Both the position numbers and the translations under genes were made by a program. From assembly GCF_038069655.2 (NCBI RefSeq), contig NZ_CP150951.2, positions 3,374,001 through 3,438,000 of the forward strand: a stretch of 64,000 nt of DNA. The letters are read 5' to 3'. Shown one piece after another: positions 7,785 through 14,912 of this stretch (the stretch's first letter is position 1; each line of letters opens with the position of its first letter). The notes below the pieces were generated by a model. It searched no databases. It was not told the origin of the DNA and saw only the letters and a list, made by a program, of their open reading frames with translations. The stretch comes from Yoonia sp. BS5-3. GTDB lineage: Bacteria > Pseudomonadota > Alphaproteobacteria > Rhodobacterales > Rhodobacteraceae.

Positions 7785-9176
7785 ATGCAGCATTTTCCCA
7801 TCTTCCTTGCCGTCGCTGGCCGCCGGATCGTCCTTTCGGGCGGGGGTGATGCGGCCATGGCCAAGCTGCGCCTCTTGATGAAAACCGAAGCGCGGTTGAC
7901 CGTTATCGCGGCTGAGATCGCCCCAGACATCCGCAAATGGGCCGCCGCAGGCAAGCTGCAGATCATCGAACGGGCCATGGAGCCCGGCGATGCCCTTTGC
8001 GCTTCGCTATTCTATGCGGCCAATGAGGATGACGTCGAAGACGCCCGGGTGACCGCGATTGCGCAGGCCGAAGGCGCGCTGACAAATATCGTGGACAATC
8101 TGGCCGAAAGCCAGTTCATCACCCCCGCTATCGTCGATCGTGATCCGGTGACCGTGGCCATCGGCACCGAAGGCGCAGCCCCCGTGCTGGCCCGCGCGAT
8201 CAAGGCGGACTTGGAAGAGCGGCTGCCATCCTCGCTGGGTGTGCTGGCCCGCATCGGTAAAACCTTCCGCCATGCGGTTGATGTGCTGCCCATGGGCCGC
8301 AAGCGCCGCGATTTCTGGTCGGCCTTTTATTTCAACAAAGGCCCCAAGGCGGTGGCTGCGTATGGCGAGGCTGGCGTTTTGCCTGCCTTGGAAAACCTGC
8401 TGGATGATCATGTGATGACCGGCGCGGTTCAAGGCCATGTGGATCTTGTTGGCGCAGGCCCGGGTGATCCAGAACTGTTGACGCTGAAGGCGCGCAACGC
8501 TCTGGATAAGGCGGATGTGGTGATCCACGACCGTCTGGTCACGCCTGAAATTCTGGAACTCGCCCGCCGCGAAGCGATCATCATTGATGCGGGCAAGACC
8601 GGCTTTGGCCCTTCGATGAAACAGTCTGATATCGACGCGTTGATCGTGCAGCACGCGCTGGATGGGCATCATGTCGTGCGGCTGAAGGCCGGCGATCCAA
8701 CTGTATTTGGGCGGCTTGACGAAGAGGTCGAAGCGCTTGAGGCCGAAGGCATCAGCTATCGCATCGTCCCCGGCATCACAGCCGCCTCAGCAGCCGTTGC
8801 AAATATCGGGCAAAGCCTGACAAGACGCGGCCGGAACTCGGTCATTCGCCTGATCACCGGGCACGACACCAAAGGCTATGCCGATCACGATTGGACCGCC
8901 CTCGCCCGCCCCGGCGAAGTGGCTGCGATCTATATGGGCAAGAAATCCGCCCGGTTCATTCAGGGGCGCCTGCTGATGCATGGCGCCGATCCGGCAACGC
9001 CTGTGACCATTATCGAAAACGTCAGCCGCGCCGATCAACAGATCATCGCAACGACGCTGGCCGAACTTGAACCAACGCTGAGCCGCGCCAACCTGCAAGG
9101 CCCTGCCATCACATTCTATGGCCTCGCCCCGCGCGCGGCCGTCTCTCAAGCCCAGACCCTGAAGGAGCTTGCCTAA
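7785..9176 (+). CDS. cysG: Siroheme synthase CysG (trifunctional)
   Basis: Makes the siroheme cofactor of sulfite reductase from uroporphyrinogen III. The 463-residue protein has both halves of CysG: an N-terminal precorrin-2 dehydrogenase/ferrochelatase (IFLAVAGRRIVLSGGGDAAM, NAD-binding glycine loop) and a C-terminal SAM-dependent uroporphyrinogen methyltransferase with VGAGPGDPELLTLKA, RLKAGDPTVFGRLDEE and the PGITAASAAVANIG region. The ATG at 7785 matches the family N-terminus; the open frame back to 7575 is not used. First gene of the operon; its stop overlaps the next start (TAATG). The divergent Lrp gene is the probable regulator. Confidence 0.95.
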   Translation: MQHFPIFLAVAGRRIVLSGGGDAAMAKLRLLMKTEARLTVIAAEIAPDIRKWAAAGKLQIIERAMEPGDALCASLFYAANEDDVEDARVTAIAQAEGALTNIVDNLAESQFITPAIVDRDPVTVAIGTEGAAPVLARAIKADLEERLPSSLGVLARIGKTFRHAVDVLPMGRKRRDFWSAFYFNKGPKAVAAYGEAGVLPALENLLDDHVMTGAVQGHVDLVGAGPGDPELLTLKARNALDKADVVIHDRLVTPEILELARREAIIIDAGKTGFGPSMKQSDIDALIVQHALDGHHVVRLKAGDPTVFGRLDEEVEALEAEGISYRIVPGITAASAAVANIGQSLTRRGRNSVIRLITGHDTKGYADHDWTALARPGEVAAIYMGKKSARFIQGRLLMHGADPATPVTIIENVSRADQQIIATTLAELEPTLSRANLQGPAITFYGLAPRAAVSQAQTLKELA

Positions 9177-9487
9177 TGCCCCGTGCTTTCACACCCAAAG
9201 TCGTGACCGCCAACGCCCTTTTAGAGGGCGACGCCGTCTGGCTGACCGAAGACAACCGCTGGACCCGCGACATGCGCGAGGCCGAGCTGATCACAGATGA
9301 GGCCCATGCCGACCTGCGCCTGCTGGAAGGTCAAGCCCGGGTTGACGAAATCGCCGGTGCCTATCTGGCAGACGCCAAGGCAGGACCGGAAGGCCCTGAA
9401 CCCACCCATTTCCGCGAGGATTTCCGCACGCGCGGCCCCTCGAACTACGACCACGGCAAACAAGCAGACCACGCGTCCCGGGCCTGA
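9176..9487 (+). CDS. DUF2849 protein of the sulfite reductase operon
   Basis: Small protein of 103 residues (MPRAFTPKVVTANALLEGDAVWLTEDNRW) of the DUF2849 family, which is regularly found between cysG and cysI in alphaproteobacteria. Function is unknown; the constant linkage suggests a role in sulfite reduction or assembly of CysI. It is translationally coupled to cysG by a TAATG overlap. The C-terminus ADHASRA and the stop codon lie inside a palindromic repeat (9474-9498), so the native tail may have been replaced by repeat sequence. Confidence 0.85.
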   Translation: MPRAFTPKVVTANALLEGDAVWLTEDNRWTRDMREAELITDEAHADLRLLEGQARVDEIAGAYLADAKAGPEGPEPTHFREDFRTRGPSNYDHGKQADHASRA

Positions 9488-9498
9488 CCCGGGACCTC
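9474..9498 (-). repeat. 25-bp palindromic repeat, copy A
   Basis: Copy of a dispersed element whose minus-strand reading is GAGGTCCCGGG, then TCAGG, then CCCGGGACG. Within the element CCCGGG and CCCGGG form the stem. It differs at one base from the copy at 61303-61327 and, reversed, at three from the copy at 9511-9535. On the plus strand it reads TCC CGG GCC TGA in the DUF2849 frame, giving Ser-Arg-Ala-stop. Confidence 0.85.
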
Positions 9499-9510
9499 CA
9501 CGTTAACCAT

Positions 9511-9535
9511 GAGGTCCCGGATCAAGTCCGGGACG
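9511..9535 (+). repeat. 25-bp palindromic repeat, copy B
   Basis: Second copy of the element, in inverted orientation to copy A and separated by 12 bases, so the transcript can fold into a long hairpin of about 25 pairs, with G-U wobbles at the differences. It ends 14 bases before the cysI start. It may stabilise or separate the upstream and downstream parts of the operon message, as REP/BIME elements do elsewhere; this role is inferred. Confidence 0.85.
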
Positions 9536-9549
9536 CGAAGGAACACAAC

Positions 9550-11220
9550 ATGTATAAGTATAACGACTTTGACGAAGGTTTTGTGCGCAGCCGCGTGGCC
9601 CAGTTCCGCGGCCAGGTTGAACGCCGCATCGATGGCTCGCTGACCGAAGATGAATTCAAGCCGCTTCGCCTGATGAATGGCCTTTATCTGCAATTGCACG
9701 CCTATATGCTGCGCGTCGCCATTCCCTATGGCACGCTGAACAGCGGCCAAATGCGCCAGCTCGCCTTCATCGCGGACAAGTGGGACAAGGGCTATGGCCA
9801 TTTCACCACCCGCCAAAATATCCAGTACAACTGGCCCAAACTGCCAGATGTGCCTGATATGCTAGAGGCTCTGGCTGACGTGGAAATGCATGCCATCCAG
9901 ACCAGCGGCAACACGATCCGCAATGTGACAGCGGACCATTTCGCAGGCGCCGCAGCCGATGAAATCGAAGACCCCCGCCCCTATGCCGAGCTGCTGCGCC
10001 AGTGGTCGACCGACCATGCCGAATTCCAGTTCCTGCCGCGCAAATTCAAAATCGCTGTTACCGGGGCTGCCGAAGATCGCGCCGTCGTGCGCGCCCATGA
10101 CATCGGCCTGCAGATCGTGCGCAATGATGCAGGCGAGGTTGGCTTTCAGGTGATCGTCGGCGGCGGGCTTGGCCGCACGCCCATGGTTGGGAAAGTCATC
10201 AAAGACTTTCTGCCCAAAGAAGACCTGCTGCCCTATTGCGAGGCTATCGTCAGCGTCTACAACCTGCTGGGACGCCGCGACAACAAGTATAAGGCACGGA
10301 TTAAGATCACCGTACACGAAAACGGGCTGGAGAAGATCCAAGAGCTGGTGGAAGAGCGCTTTGCCGCCATCCGCGAGGATTTCATCGGTTACGATCAAGA
10401 CCTCCTGAAAGACATCAAGAAAGCCTTTGCAGCCCCTGATTTCGCTCAGAAATCCACCGACGGATATGAGGCCGCGCGCGCCGCGAACCCTGCGTTTCGG
10501 TCTTGGACAGACACCAATCTGTCCGCGCATCGTGCCGAGGGCTATGCCATCGTATCGGTCAGCATCAAAAAGCACGGGGCCACCCCCGGCGATGCGACCT
10601 CTGACCAGATGCGTGTGCTGGCTGATCTGGCCCAACAATACGGCCATGATGAGCTGCGGATCAGCCATGAACAGAATGTGATCTTCCCGCATGTCCATAA
10701 ATCAGACCTGCCAGCGATCTATGCGGCGCTGCGCGAAGCTGATTTGGCCACAGCCAATATTGGCCTTGTGTCCGACATCATCGCCTGCCCCGGGATGGAT
10801 TACTGCGCGCTGGCCACCGCCCGTTCGATCCCGATTGCGCAAGAGATCGCAACCCGCTTTGACGAGCTGAAGATCGAACATGATATCGGCGCTTTGAAGA
10901 TCAAAATCTCGGGCTGCATCAATGCTTGCGGGCACCACCATGTGGGCCATATCGGCATTCTCGGGCTCGACCGTGCGGGCGTGGAAAACTACCAGATCAC
11001 ACTGGGCGGCGACGGCACACAGACGACCACCATCGGCACGCGCGCAGGCCCCGGCTTTAGCGCAGAAGAGATCGTGCCTGCCATCGAACGTCTGGTGACA
11101 GGTTATCTGGACCTGCGCGAAAACCCCGAGGAAACTTTCCTTGAGGCCTATCGCCGTCTGGGGATGGAGCCGTTCAAGGCGATCCTCTACCCAGCCGAGG
11201 AAAAAGCCGATGCCGCTTAA
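9550..11220 (+). CDS. cysI: Sulfite reductase hemoprotein subunit
   Basis: Six-electron reduction of sulfite to sulfide. The 556-residue protein has the two ferredoxin-like half-repeats and nitrite/sulfite reductase modules of the family. The 4Fe-4S/siroheme ligands are visible as CPGMDYC (C-x5-C) and CINACGHHH (C-x3-C) in the last third, and GHFTTRQNIQYNWPKL carries siroheme-contacting basic residues. GAAGGA upstream of the ATG sets the start. No flavoprotein CysJ is encoded here, so electrons probably come from ferredoxin or from the Fpr product at the end of the operon. Overlaps the cysH start by 11 bases. Confidence 0.95.
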   Translation: MYKYNDFDEGFVRSRVAQFRGQVERRIDGSLTEDEFKPLRLMNGLYLQLHAYMLRVAIPYGTLNSGQMRQLAFIADKWDKGYGHFTTRQNIQYNWPKLPDVPDMLEALADVEMHAIQTSGNTIRNVTADHFAGAAADEIEDPRPYAELLRQWSTDHAEFQFLPRKFKIAVTGAAEDRAVVRAHDIGLQIVRNDAGEVGFQVIVGGGLGRTPMVGKVIKDFLPKEDLLPYCEAIVSVYNLLGRRDNKYKARIKITVHENGLEKIQELVEERFAAIREDFIGYDQDLLKDIKKAFAAPDFAQKSTDGYEAARAANPAFRSWTDTNLSAHRAEGYAIVSVSIKKHGATPGDATSDQMRVLADLAQQYGHDELRISHEQNVIFPHVHKSDLPAIYAALREADLATANIGLVSDIIACPGMDYCALATARSIPIAQEIATRFDELKIEHDIGALKIKISGCINACGHHHVGHIGILGLDRAGVENYQITLGGDGTQTTTIGTRAGPGFSAEEIVPAIERLVTGYLDLRENPEETFLEAYRRLGMEPFKAILYPAEEKADAA

Positions 11221-11929
11221 AGAACTCGCAGAGCGCAGAAATACGCTACACCGGAAATCCGACGCGCAGACGATCCTCAAGCATGCGCTTGAAGATGTGC
11301 AGATCGGGCCGATCGCGCTGGTGTCGTCCTTTGGGGCCGAAGCCGTGGTGCTACTTCACATGGTGGCGCAGATCGATAAGGTGACCCCGGTTATCTTTTT
11401 GGATACCGAAATGCTTTTCCCCGAAACGCTACAATATCAGCGCGAGGTGGCAGAACTGCTGGGGTTGACGGATCTGCGGATCATCACACCTGACCGGAAC
11501 GCGGTCTTTACCGAGGACGTCGATGGGCTGCTGCACCAGGCCGATACCGACGCCTGCTGCGATCTGCGCAAGACACGCCCGCTGAACAAGGCGCTGAATG
11601 ATTTCGGTGGCTGGATCACCGGGCGCAAACGCTATCAAAGCGGTCAGCGTAGCCAGATGCCGTTGTTCGAAAAGGACGGGGCAAAGATCAAGATCAACCC
11701 GCTGGCCGATTGGACAGCCAAAGACGTGCAGGACTATATGAAAAAGTATGACCTGCCCCGCCATCCGCTGGTCGCCAAAGGCTACCCGTCAATTGGCTGT
11801 ATGCCCTGCACTAGCCGGGTAAGCGGCGATGAAGACCCGCGCGCCGGGCGCTGGCGCGACAGCGACAAAACCGAATGCGGAATTCACTTTGTAGACGGCA
11901 AGCCCGTCAGATCAGGACAAGCAGCATGA
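11210..11929 (+). CDS. cysH: Assimilatory APS (phosphoadenylyl-sulfate type) reductase
   Basis: Reduces adenylyl sulfate to sulfite with thioredoxin. The 239-residue protein has the PP-loop-like LVSSFGAEAVVLLHMV near the N-terminus, the conserved RK(T/N)RPL segment after DACCDLRK, and a second cysteine pair SIGCMPCTSRV. The CC...CxxC set binds a 4Fe-4S cluster and indicates an APS rather than PAPS reductase. The C-terminal ECGIHF segment holds the catalytic Cys near KTECGIH. The ATG at 11210 overlaps the end of cysI; the longer in-frame start at 11141 is unlikely. Confidence 0.94.
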   Translation: MPLKELAERRNTLHRKSDAQTILKHALEDVQIGPIALVSSFGAEAVVLLHMVAQIDKVTPVIFLDTEMLFPETLQYQREVAELLGLTDLRIITPDRNAVFTEDVDGLLHQADTDACCDLRKTRPLNKALNDFGGWITGRKRYQSGQRSQMPLFEKDGAKIKINPLADWTAKDVQDYMKKYDLPRHPLVAKGYPSIGCMPCTSRVSGDEDPRAGRWRDSDKTECGIHFVDGKPVRSGQAA

Positions 11930-12336
11930 GCGTACTCGTAACCGATTCTGGTTTCAAAACTGATGATTGGACAGGCAGTTTTGTGCCTTTGGATGAAGTG
12001 GCAGCCAATGACAGCGATTTTGCCATTGACCTTGCCTCGGATACTGCACCTGATGCCTTGGGCGCACTAACCTCGGCCTCTATGATCCGCATCGACTTTC
12101 CGTCGTTTGCGGATGGCCGTGGGTTTACTCTGGCGGCCATGCTGCGGCGGGCTGGCTTTGAAGGACGGCTGCGCGCCAAAGGCCACGTTTTGGCCGACCA
12201 ATACGCGATGGCGCGCCGGTCGGGCTTTGACGAGGTGGAAATTGACGATGCGCTAGCCTCGCGCCAGCCTGAAGACCAATGGCGTTTCCGCGCTGATTGG
12301 CAAGAACACGATTATCAGGCCCGGGTGCGCGGTTAA
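11926..12336 (+). CDS. DUF934 family protein, sulfite reduction accessory
   Basis: Protein of 136 residues starting MSVLVTDSGFKTDDW, of the DUF934 family. It contains the family hallmark RIDFPSFADGRGFTLAAMLRR and the segment LRAKGHVLADQYAMARRSGFDEVEI. Members sit downstream of cysI/cysH and are annotated as probably involved in sulfite reduction, without proven biochemistry. The ATG overlaps the cysH TGA by four bases (ATGA), so expression is translationally coupled. Confidence 0.88.
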   Translation: MSVLVTDSGFKTDDWTGSFVPLDEVAANDSDFAIDLASDTAPDALGALTSASMIRIDFPSFADGRGFTLAAMLRRAGFEGRLRAKGHVLADQYAMARRSGFDEVEIDDALASRQPEDQWRFRADWQEHDYQARVRG

Positions 12337-12374
12337 CGTCGCCCCTTTCCCTGATACAGAACAATAACTAAGAC

Positions 12375-12406
12375 GGAGGGCGGTCCTATAGGGGCCGCCA
12401 AAATAC
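12375..12406 (+). promoter_or_regulatory. Leader with SD, 8-bp hairpin and start of fpr
   Basis: The best Shine-Dalgarno sequence for fpr, GGAGG at 12375-12379, lies 27 bases before the ATG, too far by itself. Between them GGCGGTCC (12379-12386) can pair with GGGCCGCC (12392-12399, with one G-U pair) around TATAG, leaving seven bases to the ATG. If the hairpin forms, the SD is brought to normal spacing; alternatively the internal AGGGG serves as the site and the hairpin hides it. Either reading implies structure-dependent translation. Inferred from base pairing only. Confidence 0.4.
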
Positions 12407-13255
12407 ATGACCGAGCAAAAACCAGTGACTGAAACAACCGCAAAAGCCGTCCCCGCCCTGCCCGATGCGCAGACGGTGACCGACGTGAAACACTACACCG
12501 ACCGGCTGTTCAGCTTCCGCTGCACCCGGCCTGCATCCTTGCGCTTTCGCTCGGGCGAATTCGTGATGATCGGCCTGATGGGCGACCCGCATCCCGAAAC
12601 CGGTAAGCAAAAACCATTGCTGCGCGCCTACTCAATCGCCTCTCCGGCTTGGGATGAAGAGATGGAATTCTATTCGATTAAAGTACCTGATGGGCCGCTG
12701 ACATCGAAGCTGCAGCACATCAAGGTCGGTGACGAGATTATCCTTCGCCCCAAACCCGTTGGCACCCTAGTGCATGACGCGCTGTTGCCCGGCAAACGGC
12801 TATGGTTCTTTGCGACAGGTACCGGCTTTGCCCCCTTCGCCTCGCTCCTGCGCGAGCCGCAGACCTATGAGGATTATGATGAGGTTATCATCACGCACAC
12901 CTGCCGCGAAGTGGGTGAGCTAACTTATGGCCGCGACCTGATCGAAAGCCTGAAAGAAGATGAGCTGCTTAATGAGCTCATCGGCGAAGGGTTTTGGAAA
13001 AAGATCAAATACTACCCAACGACAACGCGTGAAGAGAGCCCAAAGATGGGCCGGATCACCGATCTGATGAAATCAGGTGAAGCCTTTGCTGATCTCGGCG
13101 TTGCGCCTCTCAACCCTGAAACCGATCGGGCGATGATCTGCGGGAACCTGGCCTTCAACCTCGAACTGAAAGAGATGTTCGAAGACTATGGGCTGGAAGA
13201 AGGGGCAAACTCTAAGCCCGCGCATTACGTCGTTGAAAAGGCGTTTTTGGACTAA
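12407..13255 (+). CDS. fpr: Ferredoxin/flavodoxin-NADP+ reductase
   Basis: FAD enzyme of 282 residues moving electrons between NADPH and ferredoxin or flavodoxin. FAD-binding beta barrel: FRSGEFVMIGL and LLRAYSIASPAWDEEMEFYSIKV (RxYS motif); NADP domain: LWFFATGTGFAPFASLLREP and ICGNLAFNLELKEMFEDYGLEEG. The C-terminus ENEG-type tail ends in HYVVEKAFLD, as in bacterial subclass I enzymes. It starts 70 bases after DUF934 and is ended by a strong terminator, so it is probably the last gene of the sulfur operon and a likely electron donor route to CysI; that partnership is inferred. Confidence 0.92.
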   Translation: MTEQKPVTETTAKAVPALPDAQTVTDVKHYTDRLFSFRCTRPASLRFRSGEFVMIGLMGDPHPETGKQKPLLRAYSIASPAWDEEMEFYSIKVPDGPLTSKLQHIKVGDEIILRPKPVGTLVHDALLPGKRLWFFATGTGFAPFASLLREPQTYEDYDEVIITHTCREVGELTYGRDLIESLKEDELLNELIGEGFWKKIKYYPTTTREESPKMGRITDLMKSGEAFADLGVAPLNPETDRAMICGNLAFNLELKEMFEDYGLEEGANSKPAHYVVEKAFLD

Positions 13256-13277
13256 ACGCGAACGTCAGACAAAAAAA

Positions 13278-13310
13278 GGGGCCGCACCAAAACTGGTGCG
13301 GCCCCTTTTT
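13278..13310. terminator. Strong bidirectional rho-independent terminator
   Basis: Twelve-base perfect stem GGGGCCGCACCA (13278-13289) and TGGTGCGGCCCC (13294-13305) with loop AAAC, preceded by seven A and followed by five T. It lies between the convergent fpr and Ala-rich protein genes and should stop both transcripts. Confidence 0.93.
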
Positions 13311-13326
13311 CATTGATGCCGGTGGC

Positions 13327-14073
13327 TTACAGACCCAGCGCCGCCTTCAACTGCGTCAGCACAGGCTCCAGCAATTCCGGATTGTCCTTTGCCGCGTCAA
13401 GTGCTGTGCTCAGCGTTGTCTTCTCCAAAACAGAGACGTCGGAATCGTCCAGCAGTGCCATCACTTGATCGATATCAAAGCCGTCGACAGTCAGCAGCTC
13501 TTCAACAGATGCACTTGTCTCCTCAGCAGCGTCCGCAGCGGCGTCGGCGACTTCCTCAGTTGCCTCCTCGACAGCTTCGGCGGCAGCCGCTTCTGCACTG
13601 GCGGCTTCTTCGGCAGCTTGCGCTGCAGCAGCTTCAGCTTCGGCGGCGGCTTGCTCAGCTGCCTCTGCAGCAGCTGCTTCGGCCTCTGCAGCGGCTTGTG
13701 CGGCAGCCTCGGCTGCAGCGGCCTCCGCCTCTTCAGCAGCTTGTGCAGCGGCTTCGGCAGCAGCGGCTGCCTCGGCCTCAGCAGCAGCGGCGTCTGCGGC
13801 GGCCTGCGCTTCGGCCTCTGCTGCGGCTGTAGCGGCGGCTTGGGCTTCGGCCTCGGCAGCTTCGGCGGCGGCTTGGGCTGCCGCCTCTGCCTCTGCAGCG
13901 GCTTGGGCTGCTGCCTCTGCTTCCGCTGCAACTCTGGCCGCCTCGGCCTCTGCCTTAGCGGTTGCGCCGGTTAAGACGCCAACAGCTGCCGCTGGACCAC
14001 GGCCCTCGGCAGCATATTGATATCCAAAAAAACCCAAAACAGCGATAACAACTAAAATCGCGATGGCGCGCAT
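13327..14073 (-). CDS. Membrane-anchored Ala/Glu-rich helical protein
   Basis: Protein of 248 residues with three parts. A single N-terminal membrane helix (MRAIAILVVIAVLGFFGYQY), a very long low-complexity segment (about residues 40-190) built almost only of Ala, Glu and Gln in units such as EAEAAAQAAAEA, predicted as one continuous alpha helix, and a short C-terminal domain (EELLTVDGFDIDQVMALLDD through KAALGL) that looks globular. The helix could span periplasm like TolA, but no TonB/TolA C-terminal motif is seen. ATG at 14073 has AAGGA eight bases upstream; the frame to 14112 starts inside the divergent leader. Divergent from infC. Function unknown. Confidence 0.75.
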   Translation of the reverse strand: MRAIAILVVIAVLGFFGYQYAAEGRGPAAAVGVLTGATAKAEAEAARVAAEAEAAAQAAAEAEAAAQAAAEAAEAEAQAAATAAAEAEAQAAADAAAAEAEAAAAAEAAAQAAEEAEAAAAEAAAQAAAEAEAAAAEAAEQAAAEAEAAAAQAAEEAASAEAAAAEAVEEATEEVADAAADAAEETSASVEELLTVDGFDIDQVMALLDDSDVSVLEKTTLSTALDAAKDNPELLEPVLTQLKAALGL

Positions 14074-14267
14074 GTGGTTCATCCTTTCTATGAATGACTT
14101 TTGGACCCCCACTGGTCCTTGTCGGGGGATATGTCAGACCGACTAGGGAAGGAAAAGGGCAAACCACGGGGAAAAATCGGCAGGAAACCCCATCTTTGCG
14201 GGTTGAAGCCAGACAGAGCGACGTTTACTTTGCGCCAGACCCTCAACGGAACAACCGAAGGATAAAG

Positions 14268-14816
14268 ATCATAGGACGCAGACCCCATAACGCGCCTCCA
14301 CAGCGCGATACCGGCCCCCGGATCAATGACCGCATTCGCGGCAATGAGATTAGACTGATCGGGGCAGAAGGCGAAAATGTTGGTGTCGTGACACCCGAAC
14401 GCGCATTGGTAATGGCAGAAGATGCTGGGCTGGACCTGGTTGAAATCTCACCCAATGCGAAACCGCCGGTCTGCAAGATCATGGACTACGGTAAGTTCAA
14501 ATACGAAACCCAGAAGAAAGAAGCTGAAGCGCGTAAGAAGCAAAAGACCATCGAAATCAAGGAGGTTAAGTTCCGACCGAACACGGACAACCACGATTAC
14601 GATGTAAAAATGCGCAACGTCTTCAAGTTTTTGGAAAATGGCGACAAGGTGAAGATCACGCTCCGCTTCCGCGGCCGCGAGATGGCACACCAGCAATTGG
14701 GGCGCGAGTTATTGGAACGTGTTGCCGAGGACACGAAAGAAGCCGGCCGGGTTGAGAACTTCCCAAAGATGGAAGGCCGTCAGATGGTCATGTTGATTGG
14801 ACCGCTTCCGAAATAG
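14268..14816 (+). CDS. infC: Translation initiation factor IF-3, non-AUG start
   Basis: Binds the 30S subunit and checks the start codon and initiator tRNA. The body is fully conserved: [44 protein letters not shown] and the C-domain [19 protein letters not shown]. The usual start region [19 protein letters not shown] is preceded not by ATG but by ATC (14268) or ATA (14271), with AAGGA about five to eight bases upstream. A rare start is expected because many infC genes begin with AUU for autoregulation. The only upstream ATG in frame (14094) would add 58 unconserved residues. From ATC the product has 182 residues. Confidence 0.88.
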   Translation: MIGRRPHNAPPQRDTGPRINDRIRGNEIRLIGAEGENVGVVTPERALVMAEDAGLDLVEISPNAKPPVCKIMDYGKFKYETQKKEAEARKKQKTIEIKEVKFRPNTDNHDYDVKMRNVFKFLENGDKVKITLRFRGREMAHQQLGRELLERVAEDTKEAGRVENFPKMEGRQMVMLIGPLPK

Positions 14817-14839
14817 ATCAAATTTCTCGAAATTTGATC
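14816..14839. repeat. 24-bp AT-rich palindrome, copy 1
   Basis: Arms GATCAAATTTC and GAAATTTGATC separated by TC, starting on the last base of the infC stop codon. The same arms, with TA between, recur at 25760-25783 between pyrC and pyrE, both followed by GCCC. It is either a dispersed intergenic palindrome or a binding site. Confidence 0.85.
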
Positions 14840-14844
14840 GCCCA

Positions 14845-14868
14845 GAATATTTTTCGAGAAAAATATTC
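14845..14868. repeat. 24-bp AT-rich palindrome, second type
   Basis: Arms GAATATTTTTC and GAAAAATATTC separated by GA, five bases after the first palindrome and with identical architecture (11+2+11). It could act as part of the infC terminator region or form a composite repeat with its neighbour. Confidence 0.8.
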
Positions 14869-14879
14869 GCGACACTCAA

Positions 14880-14904
14880 AAGGCCCCCGCAACGCGAGGG
14901 CCTT
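14880..14904. terminator. Hairpin terminator between infC and coxM
   Basis: Stem AAGGCCC-C-CGC and GCG-A-GGGCCTT with one C-A mismatch and loop AAC. On the minus strand it is followed by TTTTGAG, so it mainly ends the leftward coxSLM transcript. Confidence 0.7.
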
Positions 14905-14912
14905 ATTCACAT

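Noticed and set aside
13500-13950. Possible CRISPR-like or tandem repeat array
   Set aside because: Repetition is of Ala/Glu codons with irregular period, no constant repeat or unique spacers.
13389-13974. Several open frames of 110-170 codons on both strands inside the Ala-rich gene
   Set aside because: They are Gln/Leu/Arg or Gly/Cys-rich readings of the same GC-biased repeats; only the minus-strand frame with membrane helix and C-terminal domain makes sense.
14094-14267. ATG at 14094 as infC start
   Set aside because: It adds 58 residues not found in IF3 and has no ribosome binding site; the AAGGA before ATC/ATA fits better.
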